64,000 nt of DNA, taken from assembly GCA_004380135.1 (NCBI GenBank), contig QXCR01000117.1, forward strand, positions 1 to 64,000. The letters run 5' to 3'. A program made the position numbers and the translations under genes. Source of the stretch: Stemphylium vesicarium (Eukaryota; Ascomycota; Dothideomycetes; Pleosporales; Pleosporaceae). Under the pieces are notes generated by a model. The model made no database searches, had not been told where the DNA came from, and worked only from the letters and a program-made list of their open reading frames with translations. Positions 54,020 through 64,000 of the stretch are shown one piece after another (positions within the stretch are counted from its first letter, which is position 1; each line of letters begins with the position of its first letter).

Positions 54020-55536
54020 TTATGGCTGATGGGGCTCACACACGGCGAGGAAAGGATGAACCGCAGCTACAACATGTTAGCACAACATCTTCAAACTTAC
54101 TCATCATCTCCCTCTTTCTCAACTTACCACCAATAAAGAGTCTTCCAGTCTTGACATCATGTCTAACCGTCGTACTCCCACTCAACACCTTAGCTTCCCT
54201 ATCCTCAACAACCTTCTCAACCCGATAATCAACACTCTTCACAACGCCCCCGCTCGCATCCACCGTCTTCCTAATGCGCCAGATAGTCACGGGCGAAATT
54301 TGATTGTAAGGATCATCAAACGCCTTGGCAGTCTGAGGAAGACTAGGGAAACCAGGGACATAAAGGTCGCCATTCGCATCGGGCGAGATGTTATCAAGAG
54401 GCATACCCACGTGAATGGTGTCGAGGAGGCGAAGCGTTTGGTTAGACTGGAGAGCGAAAACGCGGACTTGGCCGTCTATGGCGCTGGGGACGTAGAAGAG
54501 GCCGTCGCGGCCTCGGGCTAGGCCGTTGGGGAATTTGAGCTTGGGTCTGGGGATGAAGCTTAGTGCTTTTTTGAGGTAGGCGTTGTACTGGGATGAGTTG
54601 GGGGTGGGCTGCAGGGTTGCTTCGTCGATTTCGTTGCCACTGCAGGCCGGGTGGCATTGGCCGGCGCCGGTGCAGTATGCGACGTTTCCGCCGCCGATTA
54701 TGTAGTCGAGCTCTCGGACCTGTGTGATTTTAGTGTGCAAAACATTCGATGATACCTGCCTATTCACGTACCATGCCAACCTTGACGGAATGATCGTTGG
54801 TTGTAAGGAATGCGCCTGATCCGTCTGCTAATGCTGCAACACGGTTTGGTGTCCAGATCTCATCTGATACAACGGTGCAGATATGACGCATGGTTTCCTG
54901 ACCTCTTCGCATCTCAAAGATCTCAATAGTCGAGTTATCGCCGATCTTTGACGCATCGATGAGGTTGTTGTCCGGTCCGACAGGAGGTCGCTGGTTGACG
55001 AAGTAGAATTGGATAGTGCGATCATCCAAGATGTGGGCGTCGAAGCCGAGAAGATCCAGATCCTTGCCTCCAGTGGCTCCTCTGTAATTACCAGTGGGTT
55101 TGATAGAGCGGGGGTTGAAGAGACCATCTGCGCCGGGGCTATCGATGTCCAAGGCAAATAGCTCAGAGCCACCAGGTCGACGACCGGTCGCGTTTACTTT
55201 CTTCATGCTATAAAACGTCAGCAATCATGCATAAGATACCATGGATGAACGTAATGACAAATGTAAGACATACGCCTGATTCCAAGCCATTCTTCCCTGC
55301 GTCCCCGCACACGCAGCATACAGCGTCCTCCCCTCATCATCCAGCCAAATATCCTCACAAGCCTCCAGACTCGGATGCACAAGGCGTCTGCAATCATACG
55401 GAAACTCATCAATACTCTGCATCACCCTCCCAACACCAAAAGTAATCGTAAGCAAATCTTTGACATAAAGTTGGTAAAAGGATGCGCCCCATGCCACTAC
55501 AAGTGCGCAAAGCACAGCTTTCGTGATACCAGCCAT
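54020..55536 (-). CDS. Paraoxonase/arylesterase-like beta-propeller protein
   Basis: Four exons: 55536-55274, 55207-54772, 54719-54128 and 54066-54020 (445 aa). All introns have canonical donors (GTATGT, GTACGT, GTAAGT) and CTGAC or CTAAC branches; phases agree. The last exon of 15 codons supplies the conserved end AVHPFLAVCEP, which a single-exon reading would miss. The start at 55536 gives an N-terminal hydrophobic anchor or signal (AVLCALVVAWGASFYQLYV). Further along, LDLLGFDAHI, FVNQRPP and TPNRVAALADG match the serum paraoxonase family, a six-bladed calcium-dependent propeller that hydrolyses lactones or esters. The fungal members have unknown substrates. Secretory or membrane-bound location is inferred. 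Confidence 0.85.
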
Positions 55537-55984
55537 CTTGCCGTGTGCCAGATAGACAAATGGATAGAAGGAAGAGAGTGAAGAAGAAAAGTAAAATGTG
55601 GGAATGCTGAGCTTGATATTCAACGTTGATACCTAGAAGTAGACAGCCTAAGCGACGGTACAGCCCCTCCTTCAGCCCCAGTCAGACCCCCTTGCGGCCC
55701 CCGCGCAGGACATGTGGGGGCCAGAGGACCTTTCAGGCATATGGTCCGATGTCCTGTTTTTCGCCTTGTGACAGCATTGTACGGCGTAGATGTTGGTCGA
55801 GTAGTGGTGCTGGAGGACAAAGACGGAACCTCGGAGTAAGTGACGTCACAGGGTCTACAATCGAGACCTCATCCACCATACCGAGGTCCGCTCTGCTCTC
55901 TTCGCATCGCACTCTCCAACGCGACCTCAGCTGCACAGCAAGCCAAGCCAAGCAAAGCAGACCACACCCCCGACCCACTACAAG
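55537..55984. promoter_or_regulatory. Divergent promoter (paraoxonase-like / HAD genes)
   Basis: 448 bp between the two divergent starts. It has a CCCCTTGCGGCCCCCG-type C-rich patch around 55690. No gene is supported. Confidence 0.45.
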
Positions 55985-56707
55985 ATGACTAAATCAGCAT
56001 CCTTCGACGTAATAGGCACATGTTTCGAGTTCTCAGCCCCGATAACCGCCATCCAATCCCGTCTGGGGCCTCAACTTAAGACCGCAGCTGTAGACCCAAA
56101 GACGCTCTTCTTCTCGTGGTTCTATGCCGCACAGCGCGACTTCACGTATGTGTCCATGGCAGGGACCTACGTTCCGATAGCCCAGGTCCTCAAGTCTACG
56201 TTCCGGCGCGCATGTGCCGTTGTCGATTTACCTGCCGATGCCGTCAGCGATGCGGATCTCGAGGAAGTGATGACGGCGTTCAAGAGTATGGGGCCGCGCG
56301 AGGGCTTGAAAAGTTGTTTTGATGGGCTCCGAGAGGCCGGGTGGGATGTCTACGGTGTTACGAATGGGGGGTCGGAGACTTCGTTGAACTATTACCGTAA
56401 TGCGGGGATTGAGCTGGATGCTGAGCATCTGCTTAGCTGCGATGCGATTCAGATTGCCAAACCTGATGTCAGGGTTTATGAGAATGCGGGTCGCCATTTG
56501 ACGAGCCGGGGGGCGGGGAGGCTGGAGGGAGAGAGGTGGTTTATTGCGGCGCATGCGTGGGATCTTATTGCAGCGAGAAAGGCGGGGTTCAAGACGGCGT
56601 ATCTGGACTTTGAGGAGCATGATCCTTGTACAGACGTTTTTGGCAAGTTCGACTTGTATGCGTCAAGTATGGGTGAGCTGTTGGCGAAGTTCAAGGAGCT
56701 GAAGTAA
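55985..56707 (+). CDS. HAD-superfamily hydrolase, haloacid dehalogenase-like
   Basis: Single exon, 240 aa. The nucleophile motif I is SFDVIGTCFEF (Asp8); motif II is VTNGG (Thr then Asn); motif III is the Lys of AKPDVRVYE; motif IV lies around AAHAWDLIAARKAGF. The order and the helical cap region (about 20-95) resemble type II 2-haloacid dehalogenases and their fungal relatives. Known members cleave carbon-halogen or phosphate bonds; the actual substrate is not readable from sequence. A soluble cytoplasmic enzyme is expected, as there is no signal peptide. Confidence 0.82.
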   Translation: MTKSASFDVIGTCFEFSAPITAIQSRLGPQLKTAAVDPKTLFFSWFYAAQRDFTYVSMAGTYVPIAQVLKSTFRRACAVVDLPADAVSDADLEEVMTAFKSMGPREGLKSCFDGLREAGWDVYGVTNGGSETSLNYYRNAGIELDAEHLLSCDAIQIAKPDVRVYENAGRHLTSRGAGRLEGERWFIAAHAWDLIAARKAGFKTAYLDFEEHDPCTDVFGKFDLYASSMGELLAKFKELK

Positions 56708-56828
56708 TTGGTCAACGTAAGGAATTGGATATGGATTAGCAAGTCGAAGATGAGTCTTTGGTTTTATTGGGTTCATGTTCTGGTTACTACTTTTCTGGAA
56801 GAAGCCCTGGGATGCTGGGCTTTGGCTT

Positions 56829-57536
56829 TTACCACAACAGCAGTCCACCAAGTACGCCAGCAGCGATACTCAACAACCCACCACCAACTACAGCATTGCC
56901 ATCCGCCGCACCCGTAGATTCAGGAGCCGCTGCACTACCCGTTGGGCTAGCAGTTCCAGATGGTGCCACGCTGCCTGTACTCGCACTCAAGCTTCCACTG
57001 TGACTCCCGTCCGCATGGCTAGAAGCAGTAGCCTCGGCCTCGGACTCCGTCGTCGCCCCAGCTTTGAAATTCAACTTCTCTACCCCAGCCGTGATGCGCA
57101 AGCCGCCAGTCCCCACGCTCTCGGCATCAAAAGTCTCCGTACTGCTTCCAGCGAAGTTGGCATTAGCACCACCAACACTGTTCGCGCACACTGCGCCCCT
57201 CCCAATCACGCAGTCGATGGTAGCAGTGCGGTCGGAATCAGGGCGGCGATCCAAACAGTCCATGTTGTACGTTGAAGGACCAAATACAATGGTCTCGCGG
57301 GGGTAGACGCCGCACTCTGTGTGCGGAGCGCAGGTAAAAGATACGGTTGTAGCGGTCGGGTTTGCTGATATGATGGAGCCCACGTACACCTCAAGAACCC
57401 CTGCTAGTTCTTCTTGCTTGAAACCGACCCACGGCATCATGATGGTGGTGGTGGCGACGCTCGAGGTGTCGTCGGCGGCGACGGTGAAGGTGACGGCTAG
57501 GCTGAGGGAGAAGGCGAGGAGGAGTTTGGAGGCCAT
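56829..57536 (-). CDS. GPI-anchored cell-surface protein
   Basis: Single exon, 235 aa, from the ATG at 57536-57534 (10 codons inside a longer open frame; this start places the signal peptide first). Residues 1-22 are the signal (MASKLLLAFSLSLAVTFTVA). The mature part has about five Cys and a Ser/Thr/Ala/Gly-rich second half (about 150-215) typical of O-glycosylated stalks. A C-terminal hydrophobic segment (GGGLLSIAAGVLGGLLLW) behind small residues is the GPI-attachment signal. Wall or plasma-membrane surface location is likely. No enzyme domain is seen. Confidence 0.82.
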   Translation of the reverse strand: MASKLLLAFSLSLAVTFTVAADDTSSVATTTIMMPWVGFKQEELAGVLEVYVGSIISANPTATTVSFTCAPHTECGVYPRETIVFGPSTYNMDCLDRRPDSDRTATIDCVIGRGAVCANSVGGANANFAGSSTETFDAESVGTGGLRITAGVEKLNFKAGATTESEAEATASSHADGSHSGSLSASTGSVAPSGTASPTGSAAAPESTGAADGNAVVGGGLLSIAAGVLGGLLLW

Positions 57537-58069
57537 GATTTTTCCCGCATACAATGAATTAGACACGTGACTTTTTGATGCCGAGGATTCAAGATCGTGA
57601 GTCTAAATGTAAGGTAGAACAAGGGCGAAGAGCGAAAAACCTCCTCGCTTCTTGCCTTCTTGGCGGCAACGCAGCGCCATTTAAATGCAATGGGAAAGGA
57701 AAAAAGATCTCGTTTGTGCTGCCGTCTGCCGCTATTACGAATCGACCCCGGAAGATCTAAATGCGGGTGTAGCGGGCAAAAAAGGGGCTGCCCGCCTGAT
57801 GTTTAGCGGCCACCCTCTGCAATTTCTATCCCGACGTCACTTATCGCTTATCGCTTGAAGGGAAACCAGGAAGCTTGTAGCTTGAGTCGAACAATCAGAG
57901 CCCTCATTAGCATTCACGGAAAGAAATTGCAAGGCCGATTCTCACATTCCCTGACTATTTACAAAACGTCCTTCACATACAACACCGATATCGAACCGCA
58001 CAAAGACCGCATAGCGAACACAGTATCTCGCATGCCCTTCCCATCCACTCTAACCAACCCTCGCCTAAT
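57537..58069. other. Intergenic region
   Basis: 533 bp between the GPI-protein start and the AA9 stop, both on the minus strand. It holds the former's promoter. An open frame at 57575-57760 is short and unsupported. Confidence 0.45.
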
Positions 58070-58856
58070 CTAGCAAGTAAACGTAGGCGGTCCTGGGTTA
58101 ACATAGCTAGTAGGAATCGGGTAGTTGATGTTAATCATGATACCCGGGTCCGTCGCACTGTACGCGCCAGGAAACGCAACGAGGTTCCTCGGAGCCGTGC
58201 TGCCACCTCCGGTAACCTCAATCTGAGCACAAGAGAGGTAGAACTGCGCGCCACCGCGACTCGAAGCAGTGTGAATGGCAATGTGCTCGTTGCGCATGAG
58301 GTACTTGCCCGGTGCGATGCATTGCGGAATCTTGATGTCGTAGTTTGCGGCGGCTGTTTGCGTGGGATGGTGGTTAGCAATGCACTGGATCTGGATGCGG
58401 ACGACATGACATACCCAACCAAGTCAACTGCCCCCCGAACTTGGGCTGCTCAGCGTAAATCCGGAACCAAACCGCGCCAGTCGGATCCCACGTGTTTATG
58501 TCCTGGCCCTCGGGCACCTTGGCAAGGTACGACTGGAACGGGCCCGGGTGGTACGCATTCGGGTTTACGCTGACTTTGACGTTTGATCCGGCGGCGACGC
58601 TGAGGGTAGATGTACCGGCTTTGAGTTGGTTGCAGCGGATATCGTTGCTGGTTACATCGCCAACGAAGCCATTGTCCTGCCAGTTCTTTGCTTGGCGTAC
58701 GTGAGACCAGGCGGCATCGCCGTTGATGCTGGGGAGAGTGTCTATGAAGATCAGATGTTTTGTTTGGGTATGGGGGATATTGGAATACGAAGAGGTAGGC
58801 GTACAGTGAGCGCTTGCCAGAGAGGCGGCAGCGAGTAGAATGGCAGAGGTCTTCAT
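58070..58856 (-). CDS. AA9 lytic polysaccharide monooxygenase
   Basis: Three exons: 58856-58805, 58741-58415 and 58353-58070 (220 aa). Introns are 63 and 61 nt (GTACGC/CTGAT/TAG; GTATGT/CTAAC/CAG) and the first join creates the mature N-terminus. After the signal peptide (MKTSAILLAAASLASA) the first residue is His17, so the protein begins HYTLPSING with the copper-brace histidine. The second copper His is in YHPGPFQSYLAKV, and the axial Tyr in AQFYLSCAQIEV. VGDVTSNDIRC and the C-terminal TFTC fit the AA9 family, which cuts cellulose or hemicellulose oxidatively outside the cell. No linker or cellulose-binding module follows. Confidence 0.94.
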
Positions 58857-59551
58857 CTTGGCGGGGGGGATTTGATGAGGTGCAATGAATATGCAGTTGG
58901 TGATGCCGGCATATTCATCTTTCCCTGGCGAGACATATATACTCGCTCTTCTCTTCACTGGGAGTGCTTTGCTCAATGCGAGACAACCACCGGTAATAGT
59001 GTCAGTGTAGCCGTAGCCATGGCAGAGACCTGAGTACTGGGGACAAAGTGCCGGCGAGCTAGGCTGTGCAGGGCAGCGTGGTGCGTGGCATAGATTGTTG
59101 CGATATGAGGACAATTTGGTCGGGGTGCCTGTTCGGTATGGGTTGCACGGCGCTAGGACGGATGTCGCTTCCGTGTAAACTGCGTGGCCAATCAGGGTAG
59201 TGGGATGCATTAATCGGTTAGATTATCTACGTCAGCGCCATGGACTCATTAATGTGGAGATCATGGAGTGCGATCACACGCTGGGGACGATATGATCGTT
59301 TCTCCACATAATCCAGATGCGGTTGATTGTACTGGGAAGGCACGATGGTTCTAGCAAAGTGATATGGTCAAGACCTGCGTTCGATGCGTTGAGAGATTTG
59401 GTGGAGGAATGTACTTAGCATTCGAATCATATTCGTATTCGATAACAAAGGTCTTCTCCTTGTAGACCGAGATCTCGGTTCGCAAATGCATCGGCGATGT
59501 ATAAATGTAACGTGATTCGAAACAATCGCGTCCATGCCACGGTTACACACC
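58857..59551. other. Intergenic region, AA9 promoter
   Basis: 695 bp holding the AA9 promoter and the 3' UTR of the Jen1-like gene. No further gene is supported. Confidence 0.45.
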
Positions 59552-61103
59552 TCAAGCATGTTGTCTCGCTTCCACATCCTCACTATACTGCCTTCCTCCA
59601 TACTTGCCCTCATCCACCCCTGTAACAATTGCCATGTCCTCATCTGCAGCCACATCAAAGTTCCTGCCCCGGTATTCAGGTCCCAATACTGTAAGCAGTA
59701 TGACATACGCATATACGCATCCCATGAAGATGCAGATGACCAAGCCATACTTGTACCGCGTGGTCTCGCCCTTGGGCGGGAGCGGGAACCTCTCGCCGAT
59801 GGTCGCCTCGATAGTAGATGATGCAGATGAAGCGAGATTGCCAAGTTGGTAACTAGTTCCGACGACAAAGGTACGGAAGGAACCTGGGGAAAGCTCCATG
59901 AGGTGGATCGGGATGACACCCCAGGCGCCCTGGACGCAGAATTGTTGGAAAAATGCTGCAGCTATGACTGCATTGCTAGACGTGAAGGTATAGGGGTAAA
60001 GCAGTGCGCCGCCAATCACGCACATGACGATGATGCTGATGCGACGTCCAAAGATAGAAGATGAGTAGCCGACAACAGTGCCGCCAGTCATGGCGCCAAG
60101 GTTTGCTACGACCTGGGTGACGGTAACTTGATCCGCAGAGAAGTTATATTGGTTGCTTAGCATGGTCGGGTAGAGATCCTGGCTTCCGTGCGACATGAAG
60201 TTAAAGCCGGCCATGAGCAGTACGAGGTATACAAGTAGCATCCAGTGTCGTTTCAGCGCAACCTTGCCTTCTTCAGCAAATACTTTTGCGGCGTTGGGTT
60301 GTTCTTCGCGGATGCGCTTGCGCTCGAGGTAGGCGTTCGTCTCGGGAAGGCAGAGACGGAAGATGATGATAAGCACTGGAGGTCCTGCACCGAACCAGAA
60401 GAGAGGGCGCCATCCATGGCCGACAGTGTCAACAAAGGCGCGGGCAAATACAGTCGCAAGAAGATAGCCAAACGCATAGCCTTGCTGCAAGATACCCGAC
60501 ATGATACCGCGAGCTTCTTCAGGACAGTCTTCAAGAGCTGTTCAAAAGTCAGATACTACGCAGCGACCAAAAAAAAAAGAAGGAAAAGAGCTTACCGGTC
60601 GCAGCTGCGTTTCCATATAATCCACCCATCGCAATACCGAATAAAGCCCTCACACCCAGGAACTGGTTGTAGGTAGAGCAGAAACCCGTTCCCAACTCCA
60701 ACACGATGAACAACAGGTTGTTGATGATGAACGGCCACTTCCTTCCATATCGATCAGCGGCCAAACCAAAGATGATGCTTCCCACGCTTCTCAGCATAAG
60801 AACCAGCGTGATGCCCCATGTGATGTCGGCTTTGGTCTTTCCAAATGTATCGGCGAGATCGGAGACAGTCAAGGAGACGGTGAAGAAGTCAAATGCATCC
60901 CACGTCCAGGCAAAGAAAGCAACAGCGAAGAAGAGCCATTGCTGCAAGCTGAGCATGCGGAGGAGGGTGATGGGATTGTTGACCTTGTCGTGCGCGGGCT
61001 TGAGCGAGGGGATGCGGGTTGCGAGGTAACGACCCACGGTCATCTTTGGTGCGGGTGGCACATACTCGCGCTGCACCGTGTCGTCGTACTTTTCGTTAGC
61101 CAT
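59552..61103 (-). CDS. Jen1-like carboxylate (lactate/pyruvate):H+ permease
   Basis: Two exons, 61103-60596 and 60537-59552 (497 aa), with a 58-nt intron (GTAAGC, CTGAC, CAG) in agreeing phase that completes ATALEDCPEEARGIMSGI. It belongs to the SHS/Jen1 branch of the major facilitator superfamily, with 12 membrane segments. Family marks are WDAFDFFTVSLTVSDLA in helix 1, ADRYGRKWPFIINN after helix 2 and ILQQGYAFGYLLA in helix 5. SHGSQDLYPT of helix 7 holds the Jen1 NXX(S/T)HX(S/T)QDXXXT signature, with FNFMS before it. It imports lactate, pyruvate or related acids with protons, usually under glucose derepression. Confidence 0.93.
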
Positions 61104-62282
61104 TTCGAACGAGCTCAGACTGACAGACTGCTAGATTTACAGGGCTTTCGAGACGGGTACGATGCGCCTTTTAAATGCATCCGAATTTCATCCAGATCGC
61201 CGTCCAACCACGGTTCCAGTCCAAAGCTGACCCATGACTATCGCTGCCGACGACTGCATGTCCGACATGCTCATGACTTCCCCGCATGAAGCTGTCCATC
61301 CAATGAGTACCCTGCGGAAGGCGGCAAGATGGGCTTCAGTGGGTTAGTGCATAGCAGGGGCTAGTACCGCCAACAAGGGCTGTGGCGTGTTAAGAGTGGT
61401 CAAGAGTTGATAAGCGTCGCTTGGCTGGGAAACGCGGCACACAAAAGCTTTGTCAAGGGACACCGAAAAGCTTGGTCGACGTCAAGGCGTCGTGGGCACC
61501 AACGGCGTGAACACGGTGCTTGGAAGTGGTACATGGTGGGTAGAACGTCACTCACGTCATGACAAGGCACATCACGTTGGTTAATAAGTAAGCATTACAG
61601 TGTCGATGAAGGAAAGAAGGTGCAGTCTGTAGGGGCCTGCGCTTATCGTTATCGCCATGTTTGTTGGGTAAGAGACAGTTCAACAGTCAGCGCCTTTGGA
61701 ATAGCCTTAGCTGTTGCTGGTGCCGCTAGTAGCGTTGTCTACTCACCGACCCATGAACCAATCCCCACATCTGGGGTAATCTCGGGGTAACAACACTGTC
61801 ATGCTTGTCACGCTTCCACTGATTTCTTTCCCCGACACGAGCACCGCGTTGCTAAGCGGTCAGCTTGCATATGGATTGGGCAGGACTCCACGCCACAGTG
61901 TGAGTAACAGCATGTGGCTCACGGCTAAACGGCTGAGAGATGGAGCTCCGCGTGCGACAGTCGGACCTTCATCCCCATGGCGATAAATTTATCCCCGACG
62001 CGAAAGTTCGGCACAGTCAAACCTGGATTGCGTCCGGACTAGGCAGGCCAATGGATGACTAGACATATTCTTGACGCACCCTGAAATATTCTCTAGCTCA
62101 TATTCGTTCATGCCTATAATCGCAATGATGCTACTTCGTGCAAAAGATGCCGAGACTCGTCTAAGTGGCGTACAAGAATCCCAACATGATGCAAATCGCT
62201 GACACAAACGCCGAAAGATCAAATGCGATGCTGAAATGCTTTCTCTCAAATCTCAAAGACTAATGTTTTGGTGGCACAGCCA
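61104..62282. other. Intergenic region
   Basis: 1.18 kb between the Jen1-like start and the end of the SulP gene, both on the minus strand. It includes the Jen1-like promoter. No gene, tRNA or repeat recognised; 61801-61986 is a short open frame without support. Confidence 0.45.
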
Positions 62283-64000
62283 TCAAGCCCGGCTGGAGAC
62301 AGCCCTCGAGCTTTCCGCGGAACTCCCCCACTCCTCCGTCAGACGCTCTAGCTCCGTCATGCGAAGCGCCTCTTCAACGCTTTCCACAAAATGCCTCGGC
62401 CCACCACACATTTCAATAATGCCGCTCTTGTCGAACAGCTGGTAGACCGGACTTGACTCCCTAGGCACTCTGCAGAAAAAGACTCTAACCTCTCGCTTTC
62501 GGTAAGACTCTACAATCTCAGCGAGGACCTGTGCGCCAGCGCCGTCAAGCGATGTAACTCCGTGGACATCGAAAATGACGTTTTTGTTGTTTTCTGCACG
62601 GCGGACGCGTGGCAGGGCTGGGTGTGCCATATCTGTGCCGTGGTCTTCAAGGCGACGAAGACGCGTCTTGAGATTTCCAGTGTTTGCAAAGGTCAAGGGT
62701 TCTGGGATCTTGACAATCAAGCATCCATCAATAAATTCAACGTCCCCAGAATGATTCTCCGCGTTGGAGAACTGGTTGGTTGTACCGGGCACGCGACCCA
62801 GAATCTGAATGCGAGGACGGACTGAATGGCGAATCAGACGCAGAAGAGACAGGCCGATACCAACGCCAATACCTCGCTTCAGATCCCATACAATGGTGAT
62901 GAAGAAGATGAGGCCCATGAGGATAAGCTCTGACCAGGCGCCAATCTTCCAGAAGAACTTGATGTCATGTGGCGCTTCTTCCACAAGCGAGTAAGCAACG
63001 ACGGAGACCATGGCGCAGAGAACGCCCTTGGGTAGATAGTAGAAGTAAGGCAGCATGAAAACAGTGCACAGGATGGTGATGACGGAGAGCATGATGGAGC
63101 TCACTGGCGTCAACCCACCAGTTGATGCGTTGACCTTGGAGCGGCCATAGCCACCAAAGGCTGGAAGAGCCATGAAGAGTCCACCAGTTATATTTGCGGT
63201 ACCCAATGCAATCAGCTCTCGGTTTGCGCTGAGCGGCATCTGTACACCTTCTTTGTTTTGCTCACCGCTGCCCAAGGACTTGGCTGCAACAGAAGACTCG
63301 AAGAAGCCCAGCATAGCGATGATGAGAGCCGTGTTAATAGCGTCTCCCACGTATTTGAGACTCGATGTCTCGAACGGGAAATGGACTGAGAACAGCTTGG
63401 CGTTGGAATTGACTTCTCCTAGTACGGCGAGGCCTTGTTCGTCTAGACGGTATCTCCAAGTCAGTATGGCAGCGAGTACGACGACGACGAAGCGATCAGG
63501 AATGTATGCAACGTTGGGGTAACGCGGCTGCATACGCTTCTTGAATTCTCTGGATCATGGTTAGCTATGAAGTCGGCCGGCATTCCCTTGTGCTACGTAC
63601 CTGAAGAACATGATAATGGCGAATGCAGTGAACGACATGGCACAGGTGAGACCATGTGCGTTGCCAAGGTTACGGAAGAGGAAGATGACCTTGTCCAGAC
63701 AACTCCCGTGAGACACCTGATCGGCGGCAAGCCTTGCTAGCCCCAACTGGGGGATGCTCTGGTCGACGAAGATGACGACACCAATAGCGCTGATGAAGCC
63801 GCGCAAAAAGGGTCTGCTCAAAACATTGTCCAGGAATCCAAGCCTGAAGAAGCCTGCAAGGAGGATGAAAGCACCGGCCATGCAGGTGACAATGCCAGCG
63901 ATTTCAGCGTTGCGCCTGCCGTCGTTGTCGTGTGTGGTGCCCTTCTTGATGTTCTCGCGCACAATCTCTCCCACCAAGAGCGAGCCCGGTGCTTCAGGAC
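62283..64000 (-). CDS. SulP/SLC26 anion transporter with STAS domain, partial
   Basis: The reading enters from the right window edge: 64000-63601 is an exon fragment, then a 51-nt intron (GTACGT, CTAAC, CAG) and exon 63549-62283; phases agree. The N-terminus is outside the window. Visible are membrane helices (AEIAGIVTCMAGAFILLAGF, then GFISAIGVVIFVDQ), NITGGLFMALPAFGGYGRS, which is typical of helix 8 in SulP proteins, and a C-terminal STAS domain (VIFDVHGVTSLDGAGAQVLA). The family moves sulfate or other anions across membranes. Substrate and membrane are not defined by the sequence; relatives include sulfate permeases and vacuolar SulP proteins. Confidence 0.88.

Noticed and set aside
55626..55988. 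120-codon plus-strand open frame between the paraoxonase-like and HAD genes
   Set aside because: It spans the divergent promoter and overlaps the HAD start; Pro/Arg/Ser-rich with no motif.
59368..59919. 183-codon minus-strand open frame overlapping the Jen1-like 3' end
   Set aside because: It is a different frame of the conserved permease exon and is Arg/Ser-rich.

Overview
The window is nuclear DNA of a filamentous ascomycete (Pezizomycotina), probably Dothideomycetes and possibly Pleosporales. Genes are dense and lie on both strands. They carry short introns, mostly 42-90 nt, with GTAAGT/GTATGT-type donors, CTAAC/CTGAC branch sites and CAG/TAG acceptors. The gene content is typical of moulds: an AA9 lytic polysaccharide monooxygenase, AreB-type GATA factor, Cya5-like PPR protein, Jen1-type permease, and a nuclear gene for ATP synthase subunit 9. 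Class assignment is inference; no rDNA or mitochondrial marker is present. Exon joins were worked out by hand from reading phase, splice consensus and family conservation.

Layout. 0-5.9 kb is an eroded left edge: a perfect 70-bp inverted repeat, an ankyrin/zinc-finger pseudogene broken by five in-frame stops, an intact divergent small C2H2 gene, and a second stop-riddled reading frame. 5.9-15.2 kb holds a disordered conserved protein, a Cys-rich secreted protein, a Gyp8/TBC1D20-like Rab GAP and a four-exon DDB1/CPSF-A-type beta-propeller protein. 17.5-20.3 kb carries an intact divergent pair (small C2H2 gene plus C2H2-ankyrin gene) in inverted orientation to the left pair, so the window holds two copies of a two-gene module. 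21.4-34.8 kb: cytochrome P450, TRK potassium transporter, mitochondrial PPR protein, SRP68 and a GATA factor. 36.2-39.7 kb: ATP9, a secreted precursor of six tandem peptides separated by dibasic Kex2 sites, and a tRNA-Leu(UAA) with a 12-nt intron. 40.2-52.4 kb: DHA1 drug:H+ antiporter, glutaminyl-tRNA synthetase, a zinc-cluster-less fungal transcription-factor-like protein and the P5A ATPase Spf1. 54-64 kb is richer in secreted and uptake functions: paraoxonase-like protein, HAD hydrolase, GPI-anchored protein, AA9 LPMO, Jen1-like carboxylate permease and a SulP transporter cut by the window end.

How the genes relate. Most are independent housekeeping genes (SRP68 in ER targeting, Spf1 in the ER membrane, GlnRS in translation, ATP9 and Cya5-like in respiration). 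The two most unusual elements are the secreted six-repeat Kex2 precursor at 38.1-38.9 kb and the duplicated divergent zinc-finger/ankyrin module, one copy of which seems to have been inactivated by C-to-T changes of the kind RIP produces. No secondary-metabolite core enzyme, CRISPR array or intact transposon was seen.
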